A DNA stretch of 64,000 nt from Alcaligenes pakistanensis. GTDB lineage: Bacteria; Pseudomonadota; Gammaproteobacteria; Burkholderiales; Burkholderiaceae_B. Location of the stretch: positions 313,137 through 377,136 of the forward strand of contig NZ_BMZN01000004.1 in assembly GCF_014652815.1 (NCBI RefSeq). The letters run 5' to 3'. Position 1 is the stretch's first letter. Each line of letters opens with the position of its first letter. The notes beneath the pieces were generated by a model. That model ran no database searches. It was not told the origin of the DNA and saw only the letters and a program-made list of their open reading frames with translations. Positions 7,803 to 17,249 of this stretch are shown piece by piece. Both the position numbers and the translations under genes were made by a program.

Positions 7803-8147
7803 ATGACTCCTGTAAGCCTCGCCTACCTGCATTTATTTATTGCGATCATCTTCGAGATCATCGCCACCAGTCTGTTGCAACGATCTGAACAGTTCACGCA
7901 CCTGATTCCCAGTTCGTTCACGATCCTGTTCTATGCTGGCGCTTTTTATTTCTTGTCCCTTAGCCTGCGGGTCATGCCTGTGGGTATCGCCTATGCCATC
8001 TGGAGCGGCGTGGGCATTGTGCTGATTTCGCTGATAGGCTGGGTGGTCTTCAAGCAAAAGCTGGATTTGGCCGCTATGATTGGCATCGCCTTTATTGTGG
8101 TCGGCGTGCTGATTGTGAACCTGTTCTCCAAGGCTGTCAGCCACTAA
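7803..8147 (+). CDS. Small multidrug resistance (SMR) family transporter
   Basis: A 114-residue, four-helix proton-coupled exporter subunit. The essential membrane Glu is present at residue 18 in IIFEIIATSLLQRS, equivalent to EmrE Glu14. The signature PVGIAYAIWSGVGIVLISLIGW lies in the third helix, and the fourth helix ends in VVGVLIVNLFS. This matches the EmrE/QacE branch. It probably forms a homodimer or pairs with another SMR. Gap of six bases from the DedA gene and 42 from dtd suggests co-transcription. Confidence 0.9.
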   Translation: MTPVSLAYLHLFIAIIFEIIATSLLQRSEQFTHLIPSSFTILFYAGAFYFLSLSLRVMPVGIAYAIWSGVGIVLISLIGWVVFKQKLDLAAMIGIAFIVVGVLIVNLFSKAVSH

Positions 8148-8189
8148 GGCCGATTGCCACGACACCACACCCTAGCTTTACTAAACACC

Positions 8190-8648
8190 ATGATTGCCTT
8201 GATTCAACGGGTACGCCAGGCCCAGGTCGATATTGAAAACCAAACCGTTGCCAAGATTGGTGCCGGAATGGCGGTGCTGGTCTGTGCTGAACATGGCGAC
8301 ACCACCGAGCAAGCCATCCGCTTGCTGGACAAATTACTGGCCCTGCGCATTTTCTCGGACGAGCAGGGCAAGATGAATCTGAATCTGCTGCAAGCAGGTG
8401 GTCAGCTTTTGCTGGTCAGCCAGTTCACCCTGGCTGCCGATACGCGCAAGGGCAATCGCCCAGGTTTCAGCCGCGCGGCGCCCCCTGCTATCAGCCAACC
8501 TTTGTTTGATGAACTGGTTTCCCTGGCCCGCACACGTCTGCCCAATACGCAGTGCGGTGTGTTTGGTGCTGATATGCAGCTGAGCCTAACCAATGACGGC
8601 CCGGTCACAATTCCCTTGCATATCGCCCCGGACACTGACCTAAGCTGA
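8190..8648 (+). CDS. dtd: D-aminoacyl-tRNA deacylase
   Basis: A 152-residue DTD protein that removes D-amino acids (and glycine mischarged on tRNA-Ala) from tRNAs. It begins MIALIQRVRQAQVDIE, carries the family's SQFTLAAD motif at residues 77-84 with TRKGNRPGFS after it, and the second active-site motif as DGPVTIPL near the C terminus. The usual second motif is N-G-P-V-T; here the sequence is TNDGPVT. Length is normal. It is the last gene of the ychJ-GNAT-dedA-SMR-dtd run before the nhaA promoter. Confidence 0.95.
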   Translation: MIALIQRVRQAQVDIENQTVAKIGAGMAVLVCAEHGDTTEQAIRLLDKLLALRIFSDEQGKMNLNLLQAGGQLLLVSQFTLAADTRKGNRPGFSRAAPPAISQPLFDELVSLARTRLPNTQCGVFGADMQLSLTNDGPVTIPLHIAPDTDLS

Positions 8649-8651
8649 CAT

Positions 8652-8680
8652 TTGCCTTAAAGAGGCGACATCCCTATAAT
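8652..8680 (+). promoter_or_regulatory. Likely sigma-70 promoter of nhaA
   Basis: TTGCCT at 8652-8657, a 17-bp spacer and a perfect TATAAT at 8675-8680, 86 bp before the nhaA start. Confidence 0.65.
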
Positions 8681-8765
8681 TGCGCAGGGTGTTTTGCTGG
8701 CATTGTGCAGCAAGGCAGGTTAAATAATACGCAAGGTCGGGCCGCCTTGTGGAGATTGGCCGACC

Positions 8766-10127
8766 ATGTCCCACCCCTCCCCCGGTGCGCCTTTGCCGCG
8801 CGCCCATGTTCTAACCCGCCAGCTACAAGCACAATTGCAGCGCCTGCTGCATATCGAAGCGTTGGGCGGCGTCGTCTTATTGCTGGCTGCTGCCCTGGCC
8901 CTGATCTGGGCCAATTCGTCTTTTGCAGACAGCTACTCGGCCTTGTGGCATACCCAAGTTACCCTGGAGCTGGGCTCCTGGCGCTTCTCGCAAGATCTGC
9001 ACTTTGTCGTCAACGACATTTTGATGACCCTCTTTTTCCTGGTCGTCGGGATGGAGATTCGCCGCGAGATTCATGACGGTGCCTTGTCCGACTGGCGCTC
9101 GGCCATGTTGCCCATCTGTGCCGCCTTGTCAGCCATTACCTTGCCTGCCCTGATTTATGCGGCCATGAACCCCGACCCTCAGGTCTTGATGGGCTGGGCG
9201 ATTCCTACCGCCACGGACATTGCCTTCGCCGTTGGTGTGCTGGCTCTGTTGGGGCGCTCGCTTCCCCCCAGCCTTCGGGTTTTCCTGCTGGCGCTGGCTA
9301 TTATTGATGACTTGGTCGCCATCCTGATCATTGCCTTCTTTTACTCGGGCGGCCTGGATTACAGCGCCTTTCTAATTGCCGGTGTGGGTGTCGTCGCGGT
9401 ACTGGGTCTGCAAAAAATAGGGATAGGCTCGGCCTGGGCCTATGTCGTTCCCGGTGCCATTCTCTGGTTTGGTTTGCTGAAAACCGGCGCACACCCCACC
9501 CTGGCCGGTGTCGTCCTGGGCATGATGAGCCCCGTGCGCGCCCTGCCCCTGCCTCGCAAGGCACGTCACCTGAATCTGGAACTGGCCACCAGGCTGGAAA
9601 GCCAGCACGATACTCAGGAGGTTATGCACACTCTGCAGAAAATGCAGCTGGCCCAGCGCGAGATTCTGCCCCCGGTACAGCGTATTCCTGCCTTGCTGCA
9701 CCCCTGGGTCGCCTTTGTGATCATGCCGGTGTTTGCCCTGGCTAATGCCGGTGTCAGCCTGAATGGTTTGAATCTGGATGCCAGCGGCGCGCAAAGTGCC
9801 TTATTTGGCGTGGCCATCGCCCTGATTGTGGGTAAACCACTGGGCGTCTTGCTGGGTACTTGGCTGCCGGTACGCTTGGGCCTGTGCAAACTGCCTGCCG
9901 GCATGGACTGGGCTGGCGTTACGCTAATCGGCCTGCTGGCTGGTATCGGCTTTACCATGTCCATCTTCGTGGCCAACCTGGCCTTTGGTGAACCTGTACT
10001 GCTGGATGCCGCCAAGCTAGGGGTGCTGTGCGGCTCCTTAGCTTCGGCAGTGCTGGGATTGGGCTGGGGTTTGATCGTACGCCGTCGCTATCAGCAATCT
10101 ACCGACACGGCCTACAGCCAGGCATAA
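8766..10127 (+). CDS. nhaA: Na+/H+ antiporter NhaA
   Basis: A 453-residue inner-membrane electrogenic sodium/proton antiporter used in salt and alkaline pH homeostasis. Hydrophobic helices run throughout. The paired aspartates of the ion site are present as AIIDDLVAI (Asp181-Asp182, equivalent to E. coli Asp163-Asp164), as are the [18 protein letters not shown]-like unwound helix region and the GKPLGVLLG segment. The cytoplasmic loop near residues 255-310 is longer than in E. coli, which explains the extra length. It has its own promoter upstream and a perfect bidirectional terminator downstream. Confidence 0.96.
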   Translation: MSHPSPGAPLPRAHVLTRQLQAQLQRLLHIEALGGVVLLLAAALALIWANSSFADSYSALWHTQVTLELGSWRFSQDLHFVVNDILMTLFFLVVGMEIRREIHDGALSDWRSAMLPICAALSAITLPALIYAAMNPDPQVLMGWAIPTATDIAFAVGVLALLGRSLPPSLRVFLLALAIIDDLVAILIIAFFYSGGLDYSAFLIAGVGVVAVLGLQKIGIGSAWAYVVPGAILWFGLLKTGAHPTLAGVVLGMMSPVRALPLPRKARHLNLELATRLESQHDTQEVMHTLQKMQLAQREILPPVQRIPALLHPWVAFVIMPVFALANAGVSLNGLNLDASGAQSALFGVAIALIVGKPLGVLLGTWLPVRLGLCKLPAGMDWAGVTLIGLLAGIGFTMSIFVANLAFGEPVLLDAAKLGVLCGSLASAVLGLGWGLIVRRRYQQSTDTAYSQA

Positions 10128-10130
10128 CAA

Positions 10131-10158
10131 AAAAGGCCCAAGCTAGCTTGGGCCTTTT
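10131..10158. terminator. Bidirectional terminator between nhaA and the convergent gene
   Basis: A perfect inverted repeat with 13-bp arms (AAAAGGCCCAAGC / GCTTGGGCCTTTT) around a two-base centre, with A/T tracts on both sides. It serves nhaA and the convergent gene at 10177-10938. Confidence 0.92.
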
Positions 10159-10176
10159 CTCTATTGCTGGACGAAA

Positions 10177-10938
10177 TTAATCAATCGTCAACACACGCTC
10201 GTTCAGGACACGACGGCAGTCCATTTCATACTCCAGGTCCTTGACCGGAGGACGTGCCAGATGCCAGCCCAAGCCGTGGTTAATCGCGCCACGGCTGGCC
10301 AGTTCACTGGCCATGAACGGATGCAGATTGTGAACGGTGTAGGCATGCACAGCAGTCGTATCTGCCCATTCGTGTTCCAACACGCTTAAGCGACGTTCCA
10401 TTTCATCCAACACCCACTGTGCCTTTTTCAACAAGCCTTCAGGCGATACATCCTGATACGCCACGATGCTATCAATATAGTCATCGGGAGTCTCTGGCAC
10501 TTCGCAGCTACCGGCAATCACGAAGGTAGACTCTTCAATATCGGTTTCGACCGTGTAGCTGAATGCATAAAAGCTAGGCTCGTCTGGTGCGCCAACCAGC
10601 GGAGATACATTGCTACGGGCCACAGGATTGTGTTTGCCTTTAATCAGGCCCCAATCTTCCAGTGTTTCCAGATAGAGCTCATTGAACTGGTTAAACGCGC
10701 TATCGCTAACGGGCTCGGGCGAGCGCAGTTCGCACGCGCACAGGGCCGTCAGAGGACGCTCTTCAGCTTCCAGCACAGCCTGAATTAAATCAAAGCCTTC
10801 TCTCAGTGGCACAGGCGCGGAAAACACGACCCGGCAGATCTCGTAGCCAGGCTGAGCAGCCACCCCGCCCGAGTAGCGGTTCACGCCGGTCGGAATGAAG
10901 CGGTAGTTGCCTTTGTCAAAATTAATTGCATTGCTCAT
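10177..10938 (-). CDS. Conserved protein resembling CnbZ-type / Rid-like deaminases
   Basis: A 253-residue soluble protein with no signal peptide or membrane segment. The N terminus, FDKGNYRFIPTG then YSGGVAA and YEICRVVF, resembles the start of Rid/YjgF-fold proteins. The stretch FNQFNELYLETLEDWGLIKG followed by NPVARSNVSP looks like the F-x(3)-Y-x(3)-L and P-AR-S/T motifs of that fold. The second half (residues about 125-250) could be a further Rid-like unit, ending VHAYTVHNLHPFMASEL. Related proteins are sometimes annotated 2-amino-5-chloromuconate deaminase (CnbZ). I regard the specific activity as unproven here; the gene stands alone. Confidence 0.55.
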   Translation of the reverse strand: MSNAINFDKGNYRFIPTGVNRYSGGVAAQPGYEICRVVFSAPVPLREGFDLIQAVLEAEERPLTALCACELRSPEPVSDSAFNQFNELYLETLEDWGLIKGKHNPVARSNVSPLVGAPDEPSFYAFSYTVETDIEESTFVIAGSCEVPETPDDYIDSIVAYQDVSPEGLLKKAQWVLDEMERRLSVLEHEWADTTAVHAYTVHNLHPFMASELASRGAINHGLGWHLARPPVKDLEYEMDCRRVLNERVLTID

Positions 10939-11037
10939 GGTTGTTCCTGATCTTGTAGCGGACGAAGTCGCCCTGGCGTGAAAATTTCTGTTCTGCAGGT
11001 GGGGCGAAAGCGGGCACTATAGCATCGACTGCCCCAC

Positions 11038-11072
11038 AAAAAAGCCCGCAAACCAGGTTCGCGGGCCTTTTT
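11038..11072. terminator. Terminator downstream of the second BOF gene
   Basis: GCCCGC (11044-11049), an 11-base loop and GCGGGC (11061-11066). It is flanked by A6 on the left, which gives T6 on the minus strand, and T5 on the right. The main user is the minus-strand gene ending at 11090. Confidence 0.8.
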
Positions 11073-11089
11073 ACATTCCTGGCGGCTAT

Positions 11090-11458
11090 TTATCGAACGA
11101 TCGTAATCGCTTTAACATCCACTTCGGAGGTGCCTACGATGGCCTTGTCCATCTCGCCAACGATTTCCACGGTCGTGTTAGCATCCACGGGCTCTTTCGG
11201 GAAAATCTTGTCATCAATCTCGACCTGGATCTCACCAGTCTCGTCCGCGAACACATAGGTCTCGTTGGACACCTTGCGCACCAGCTTGCCGCGCAAAGCC
11301 ACCGGATCGTCGTCTTTGGCGTTTTTGGTGACTTGTTCAACATTGGTGAACGTTTTCTGGCTGGATGGGCCCACATATTGCGCTTGAGCCATGGGAACGA
11401 GGGCTCCCCCCATCAATATAGTCATTGTCAGGGTTGTCAGTCTGGTCTTCAAATCCAT
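11090..11458 (-). CDS. YgiW/YdeI-type periplasmic OB-fold (BOF) protein, second copy
   Basis: A 122-residue exported protein with a signal peptide ending MAQA, then QYVGPSSQKTFTNVEQV, the strand FADETGEIQVEIDD and a C-terminal EVDVKAITIV. It shares the BOF layout with the protein at 2141-2506, but the two are clearly diverged. The Met at 11458 is chosen because GTGGAG lies upstream and the signal peptide then starts normally; longer frames extend into the region shared with mgtE's leader. Likely role: periplasmic stress tolerance. Confidence 0.85.
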   Translation of the reverse strand: MDLKTRLTTLTMTILMGGALVPMAQAQYVGPSSQKTFTNVEQVTKNAKDDDPVALRGKLVRKVSNETYVFADETGEIQVEIDDKIFPKEPVDANTTVEIVGEMDKAIVGTSEVDVKAITIVR

Positions 11459-11611
11459 AACATGCTCCACTGGTAAGAACTGCAGGTATCCTAGCACCAA
11501 TCCTGCCAATGACCCGCAGCCCACGCAGACCGTTACAAGCTCGCCACTACCTGTTGTAACTCCCCAAACAAAGCCCAACATCCCATACTTGCGCGCCAAC
11601 TGGAGTATTGC

Positions 11612-12952
11612 ATGTCCAAGCCCCCATCCACAGACTTACTTGGCCCCCAAATCCCCATTGCCGACATTGTTCTAGCCTTAAACCAGCTGGAGCGGCGTCC
11701 AGCCCTGGCAGCGGCCCAAGAGCTGGATAATGAGCGGCTACAAGCTTTGCTGGAAACACCTGAGTTGCGTTGGGCCAGTGCCATTTTGATGGAGCTGACC
11801 CGCCCGGAGCGGCTACCAGTGCTGGAAACCTTGGCCGAAGACCGGATGGCCGACTTGCTGCAGGACCTGGACCACGAGGACCAGGAGCAGATTCTGGGCC
11901 GCCTGAGCCAGGCTACCCGCACCTCAATCATGCGACTGATGCACTACCCGGCCGATACTGCCGGCGGCATCATGACCACCGAGTTCCTGCAAGTTCCCAT
12001 GAGCTGGAATGTGGCGCAGACCCTGCAACACATCCGAGAAGTGGAAAGTACCCGCGAGACGGTCTACGCCATTTATGTAGTCAACGAGCAGCAGCAATTG
12101 GAATTTGTGGTGCCCTTGCGCAAACTAGTGTGCGCTGACCCGCAAGCCGCCCTGACAGAACTCTGGAGCGGAGACAGCCCCATCGCCGTCCAGGCCCTGA
12201 CCGATAAAGAAGCCGTGGCCCAGCTGATTCGCCGTCACGACTTTTTGGCCATCCCGGTAGTGGACGAGGCCAATGCCATCATCGGCATTGTGACCGTAGA
12301 CGACGTAATCGACGCCTTGATGGACGAGGCCGCTGAGGATATGAACCGTTTCGGGGGTGCCGAACATATTGGCAAACCCTATTTGCAAGCGGGCTTTAGC
12401 ACCATGATCCGCAAACGGGGGGGCTGGCTGGCCATTCTGTTCCTGGGTGAAATGCTCACTGCCAGCGCCATGCAGTACTACGAGATACAGCTGGAAAAAG
12501 CAGTAGTCCTGGCCATGTTCATTCCCCTGATCATGAGCTCCGGCGGGAATTCCGGCTCGCAGGCCACTTCCCTGCTGATTCGCGGTCTGGCGCTGGGCGA
12601 AGTCCGCGTGGGCGATTGGTGGCGTGTCTTGCTGCGTGAACTGCCTGTAGGTCTGGTCTTGGGCACCATGCTGGGGGCCATCGGTTTTGTCCGTATCGAA
12701 GTCTGGCAACACCTGGGCCTGTATGACTATGGCGAACATTCCCTGCTGATTGCCTTCACAATCTGGCTGGCACTGGTGGGAATTGTGACCTTTGGCTCAT
12801 GTATTGGCTCCATGCTGCCCTTCATCTTGCAACGGGTTGGTTTTGACCCGGCCAGCGCCTCTGCTCCCCTGGTGGCAACACTCGTAGACGTGCTGGGTTT
12901 GGTCATTTATTTCTCTGTGGCAGCCATGTTGCTGACAGGAACCTTGCTTTAG
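11612..12952 (+). CDS. mgtE: Magnesium transporter MgtE
   Basis: A 446-residue Mg2+ channel/transporter. Order of parts: an N-terminal helical (MgtE_N) domain to about residue 125 with LLQDLDHEDQEQILGRL; two CBS domains at about 130-250, ending in the family motif GIVTVDDVIDALMDEAAEDMNR; and five membrane helices from about residue 275, with the pore-lining motif MSSGGNSGSQATSLLIRGLALG. The CBS and N domains close the gate when cytoplasmic Mg2+ is high. Length is normal and the gene is single. I saw no M-box riboswitch in the 150 bp upstream. Confidence 0.96.
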   Translation: MSKPPSTDLLGPQIPIADIVLALNQLERRPALAAAQELDNERLQALLETPELRWASAILMELTRPERLPVLETLAEDRMADLLQDLDHEDQEQILGRLSQATRTSIMRLMHYPADTAGGIMTTEFLQVPMSWNVAQTLQHIREVESTRETVYAIYVVNEQQQLEFVVPLRKLVCADPQAALTELWSGDSPIAVQALTDKEAVAQLIRRHDFLAIPVVDEANAIIGIVTVDDVIDALMDEAAEDMNRFGGAEHIGKPYLQAGFSTMIRKRGGWLAILFLGEMLTASAMQYYEIQLEKAVVLAMFIPLIMSSGGNSGSQATSLLIRGLALGEVRVGDWWRVLLRELPVGLVLGTMLGAIGFVRIEVWQHLGLYDYGEHSLLIAFTIWLALVGIVTFGSCIGSMLPFILQRVGFDPASASAPLVATLVDVLGLVIYFSVAAMLLTGTLL

Positions 12953-13113
12953 CCATGAAATTTTTTGTTCAATCCATACAAAAAACTGCACAGCGCGAGA
13001 CAAACTCGGTAACCTATCCGGATTTTACCGTTACATCCCTCCTCTAAGACTGAGGGAGCCCGACACATTTAGTCTAACTTGGCCCTGCGGGGCCGCTTCG
13101 GACGTAAGCACCT

Positions 13114-16080
13114 ATGCGGATACTCGACCAGTTCTTCATCAGTGCAGACCAAATGGCTCCCTTTTTAGTCGGTAGCTATAACAGCGGTCTGGTCATTCTG
13201 TCGCTGCTGGTTGCGATTTTCTCCTCGGGCATGGCTCTGCAGACAGCGCATATCGCCCGTATGGCCGATTTGCGACTGCATCGCCAGATCGCCATCTGTA
13301 CCGGCGCCGTCGCACTAGGCGGCGGCATCTGGACCATGCACTTTATTGGCATGTTGGCCTTTGATCTGTGCACCAGCGTCCATTACGACCCGGCCATCAC
13401 TATGCTGTCGGTCCTGCCCAGTGTGGGGGCCTCCTGGGTGGCCTTGCAGATTCTGTCCCAAGCCCGCGTCCAGCGCTCGCACCTGATCGTCGGCGGCATC
13501 TTGGTGGGCCTGGGCATAGGCACCATGCACTACAGCGGGATGGCGGCCATGCAAATGGCCCCCATGCTGCGCTACGACCCCTTCACCTTCTTCCTGTCAA
13601 TTGTGCTGGCCGTTGTACTGGCCACTATGGCGCTGTGGATACGGTTTCGCCTGCATCGCACCCGCCTGACTTTGCTGCAGCGCGTGGTGATCAGTGGCAT
13701 TGTGCTGGGGCTGGCCATCTCTGGCATGCATTACACCGGCATGGCGGCGGCGCGCTTTATAGGCCAGACCACTCCACCAGATGACATGATCATCTTCAAC
13801 AGCACCTTTGCCTCTATGGTGCTGTCCACCTTCACCATTACCGTGACGGTGCTGGTCACTGCCGCCAATGGCCTGCTGCGCTACCGCCAGCTCTTTCTGA
13901 AGATGGAAGAGAGTGAATCGCATAACCGTGCCATTGTGGACACCGCAATTGACGGCATTATTACGATCAACAGCCACGGCACGATTCTGGACTTCAACCA
14001 CTCTGCCGAGCGCCTGTTTGGCTGGAAAGCCGGCGAGGTGCTGGGCCGCAACGTGAATATGCTGATGCCCGAGCCGGACCGCTCGCGCCACGACAGCTAT
14101 CTGTCCAATTACCTGCGCAGCAACGATCCCAAAATTATTGGTGTAGGCCGGGATGTGACCGGGCTGCGCAAAGATGGAAGCCTGATGCCGATGCGCCTGG
14201 CCGTGGGCAAGGTACGTCAGCCCGGCGATCCACTTTTTGTTGGTTTTGTCACGGACATGAGCCGCTACAACGCCCTGACCGAATCGCTACGCCAAAGTGC
14301 GGAAAAAGCCGAGCAAGCGGCCCAGGCAAAGAGTGCGTTTCTGGCCAATATGAGCCACGAAATCCGTACACCACTTAACGCGATTATTGGCTTTAGCGAC
14401 TTGATGCTGAATGAACAGCTCACTGCGCAACAGAACAAACATCTGGCCATTATCAATCAATCGGCCCGATCATTGCTGGGCTTGCTAAACGACATTCTGG
14501 ATACCACCAAGCTGGAGCGCGGTTCAGTAGAACTGGAAAAAGTTGATTTTTCCTTGATTGAATTATGCAAACAGGTCGTGGCTTCATTACGCTTGGCAGC
14601 AGATGCCAAAAACCTGGAATTCCGCCTGAACTATGCCCCCGAGCTGCACCACTTTTACCGAGGCGACCCGCTGCGTATCCAGCAAGTGTTGAACAACCTG
14701 ATCGGCAATGCCATCAAGTTCACACAAAGCGGTTCTGTACGCGTGGATGTCAAACCCGAACCGGGGCGCAATGCCATTTCAATTCGCGTGGCAGACACGG
14801 GAATTGGCATGTCGCCGGATCAATTACGCCAAGTATTCACCCCGTTCACCCAGGCCGATGTCTCCATCAGCCGCCGCTTTGGCGGTACCGGACTGGGCGT
14901 GTCCATTGCCCGTCAATTGGTAGACCTGATGGGCGGGACAATGAACATGCAAAGCACCTTGGGCGTGGGCAGCATCTTTGAAGTCACCATCCCTCTGGAA
15001 CCCGGCAAAGAGCCTAGCCTGGACCCGAACGATCATCACCTGCCCCTTTTGCCACCGCTGCGGATTCTGGTGGCCGATGACATCAGCCTGAACCAGGAAC
15101 TGCTGACCTTGGCGCTAGAGCAGCACGGGCATTCCGTCACGGTCGCCGACAATGGCCACAAGGTCCTGGAGCTGTTGAGCAAAGAAGACTTTGATGTGGC
15201 TTTGCTGGATGTGCACATGCCCGAAATGGACGGCCTGGAAACCGCCCGACGGTGGCGCGAGCAGGAACGCCGGGAAGCCCGCCTACCCTTGCCCTTGATT
15301 GCCCTGACGGCCAGTGTCATGGAGTCCGACCGCCGCGCAGCCCAAGAGGCGGGCATGAATGGCTTTGCCACCAAGCCGCTGGACCTGCCGTATCTGTTGC
15401 AGGAAATCGCTCTGGTCATGGGTCTGGACCCAAGCGCCCCCCCCGAGCACAGTGTGGAACCACAAGAAAGCAGCCTGATTGACTGGGAGATGGGCCTGGG
15501 CCTGTGGGGTTCACAAGTACGCTTGCGCCGAGCCATTCTGAGCTTTTTGTCGGACCTGCATACGCGCTACCCGCTTGATGAAATCAAGCGTGACACACCC
15601 AACTGGGAAATTGTGCTTGGTAGCCTGCATGGCATTCGCGGTACCTCCGGCAATCTGGGCCTGCCGCAAGTGTCAGCGCTAAGCGCCGAGCTGGAAGAAA
15701 AAATCCGCCACGGACAAACCCGTCAGGTACGTGAACGGATTGAACAGCTTCAAGACATGTTCAATCGCATCGCCCACGAATTAAGCCACAATGGCCCGCC
15801 CACGCCATACTCAGACCCACAAACCATCGTGGAACACACTCCCGATGTGGCCTTGAATTATCTACACATTCTGCATAACAGCGTGCTGCTCAATGAGCTT
15901 GATGAGCCCGCTTTGCTGGTGGTCTACCAATATTTGGAAAGCACAGGGCAAGTCAACGCCCTGAATGATCTCAACAAAGCCATTGATGCCTTCGACTTTG
16001 TTCAAGCCAGCCTGATCCTGTCTGTGCTAATCAAAGAGTTGAATGCAAGCATGGTCAAGGATCCGCCCCGACATGAATGA
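13114..16080 (+). CDS. MHYT-PAS hybrid sensor histidine kinase with receiver and Hpt domains
   Basis: A 988-residue membrane hybrid kinase. Seven helices at residues about 18-255 contain three MHYT-type motifs (MHFIGM, MHYSGM, MHYTGM), proposed to bind a metal such as copper and sense gases or redox. A PAS domain (about 265-385) resembles FixL, then come HisKA with phosphorylatable His415 (MSHEIRTPLNAIIGFSDLML), an HATPase with GTGLGVSIARQLVDLMGG, a receiver with Asp699 (LLDVHMPEMDG) and an Hpt domain with His839 (LHGIRGTSGNLG). The full phosphorelay is therefore within one chain. Its stop overlaps the next gene, the HD-GYP regulator, which is its likely output. Confidence 0.92.
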   Translation: MRILDQFFISADQMAPFLVGSYNSGLVILSLLVAIFSSGMALQTAHIARMADLRLHRQIAICTGAVALGGGIWTMHFIGMLAFDLCTSVHYDPAITMLSVLPSVGASWVALQILSQARVQRSHLIVGGILVGLGIGTMHYSGMAAMQMAPMLRYDPFTFFLSIVLAVVLATMALWIRFRLHRTRLTLLQRVVISGIVLGLAISGMHYTGMAAARFIGQTTPPDDMIIFNSTFASMVLSTFTITVTVLVTAANGLLRYRQLFLKMEESESHNRAIVDTAIDGIITINSHGTILDFNHSAERLFGWKAGEVLGRNVNMLMPEPDRSRHDSYLSNYLRSNDPKIIGVGRDVTGLRKDGSLMPMRLAVGKVRQPGDPLFVGFVTDMSRYNALTESLRQSAEKAEQAAQAKSAFLANMSHEIRTPLNAIIGFSDLMLNEQLTAQQNKHLAIINQSARSLLGLLNDILDTTKLERGSVELEKVDFSLIELCKQVVASLRLAADAKNLEFRLNYAPELHHFYRGDPLRIQQVLNNLIGNAIKFTQSGSVRVDVKPEPGRNAISIRVADTGIGMSPDQLRQVFTPFTQADVSISRRFGGTGLGVSIARQLVDLMGGTMNMQSTLGVGSIFEVTIPLEPGKEPSLDPNDHHLPLLPPLRILVADDISLNQELLTLALEQHGHSVTVADNGHKVLELLSKEDFDVALLDVHMPEMDGLETARRWREQERREARLPLPLIALTASVMESDRRAAQEAGMNGFATKPLDLPYLLQEIALVMGLDPSAPPEHSVEPQESSLIDWEMGLGLWGSQVRLRRAILSFLSDLHTRYPLDEIKRDTPNWEIVLGSLHGIRGTSGNLGLPQVSALSAELEEKIRHGQTRQVRERIEQLQDMFNRIAHELSHNGPPTPYSDPQTIVEHTPDVALNYLHILHNSVLLNELDEPALLVVYQYLESTGQVNALNDLNKAIDAFDFVQASLILSVLIKELNASMVKDPPRHE

Positions 16081-17086
16081 ATTTACCTCGCCACGCCCTA
16101 CCCTGTTGCTAATTGATGACGAGCCGGCGAATCTTCAGATTCTGCGCCACACGCTGCAACAGGATTACCGGCTGCTCTTTGCCAAGGATGGGGTCAAAGC
16201 CCTGGAGCTGGCCCAGCGGGATCTGCCGGACCTGATTTTGCTGGACATCATGATGCCGCAGCTCTCCGGTTACGAGGTCTGTCGCGCGCTAAAGGCCGAG
16301 CTCAAAACCCGCCACATTCCCATTATTTTCGTCACCGCGCTCTCGCAACCTCAGGACGAACAGATGGGTCTGGACATGGGGGCTGTGGACTATATTTCCA
16401 AACCCGTTAACCCTGCCATTTTGAAGTCACGGGTTCGCAACCACTTGTCGCTGGTACAAATGCAGGAACTACGCGACAGCCGCCTGCAAATTATCCGCTG
16501 CCTGGGCACAGCCGCCGAATACAAAGACAACGAGATAGGCCGCCATGTGATCCGCATGAGCCACTACACCCGTATTCTGGCCCACTGGCTGGGCTACTCC
16601 AGCGAAGCGGCCGACGACCTCTTGCACGCTGCACCCATGCACGATATTGGCAAGATCGGCATCCCCGATTCCATCTTGCAAAAGCCTGGCAAACTGACTT
16701 CGGAAGAATGGGAAGTCATGCGCACGCATACCTTGATAGGCGCACGCATTATCGGCCAGCATTCGCATGGTTTGCTGAAGCTAGCGCGTACCATCGCCCT
16801 ATACCATCACGAAAAATGGGATGGCAGCGGCTACCCTTATGGCCTGAAGGGTGAGGACATTCCTCTGCCCGCCCGTATTGTGGCGGTGGCGGATGTCTTT
16901 GACGCCTTGGCCAGCGACCGTCCCTACAAAAAAGCCTGGAGTGTAGAGCGCTGTATCAACTATTTGCGCGAACAGTCCGGCCTGCACTTTGACCCTCAAC
17001 TGGTGGCGCTACTGGATAAATGCCTGCCTGAAATGCTGCATATTAAAGAAAAATGGGCCGATGATCCCAAGCTGATGGCCCTTTAA
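16073..17086 (+). CDS. Response regulator with HD-GYP c-di-GMP phosphodiesterase domain
   Basis: A 337-residue protein: a receiver domain at residues about 10-125 (acidic pair, Asp58 in LLDIMMPQLSG, Lys in YISKPVNP), then an HD-GYP domain. The catalytic HD pair is His190-Asp191 (HDIGKIGIPDSIL), and HHEKWDGSGYPYGLKG starting near residue 245 is the GYP loop. All metal-binding residues I expect are present, so hydrolysis of cyclic di-GMP is likely. It overlaps the upstream hybrid kinase by eight bases, indicating translational coupling and a dedicated pair. The Met at 16073 is used; an in-frame Met at 16043 lies well inside the kinase gene. Confidence 0.93.
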   Translation: MNEFTSPRPTLLLIDDEPANLQILRHTLQQDYRLLFAKDGVKALELAQRDLPDLILLDIMMPQLSGYEVCRALKAELKTRHIPIIFVTALSQPQDEQMGLDMGAVDYISKPVNPAILKSRVRNHLSLVQMQELRDSRLQIIRCLGTAAEYKDNEIGRHVIRMSHYTRILAHWLGYSSEAADDLLHAAPMHDIGKIGIPDSILQKPGKLTSEEWEVMRTHTLIGARIIGQHSHGLLKLARTIALYHHEKWDGSGYPYGLKGEDIPLPARIVAVADVFDALASDRPYKKAWSVERCINYLREQSGLHFDPQLVALLDKCLPEMLHIKEKWADDPKLMAL

Positions 17087-17249
17087 AAAAACAAATAATA
17101 CTTACGAGACAGCACCTGAATGCCCCTGAATTCACACGCCACCCAGGCAGCCTGTATTCAAACTGCGCCGGCAGATACCCGCAACACGCTCCCCGACGTG
17201 TCAGGCTTGTCTTACAATTACGGCTTTGCCACTTAGCCCTCGCTCCTAC

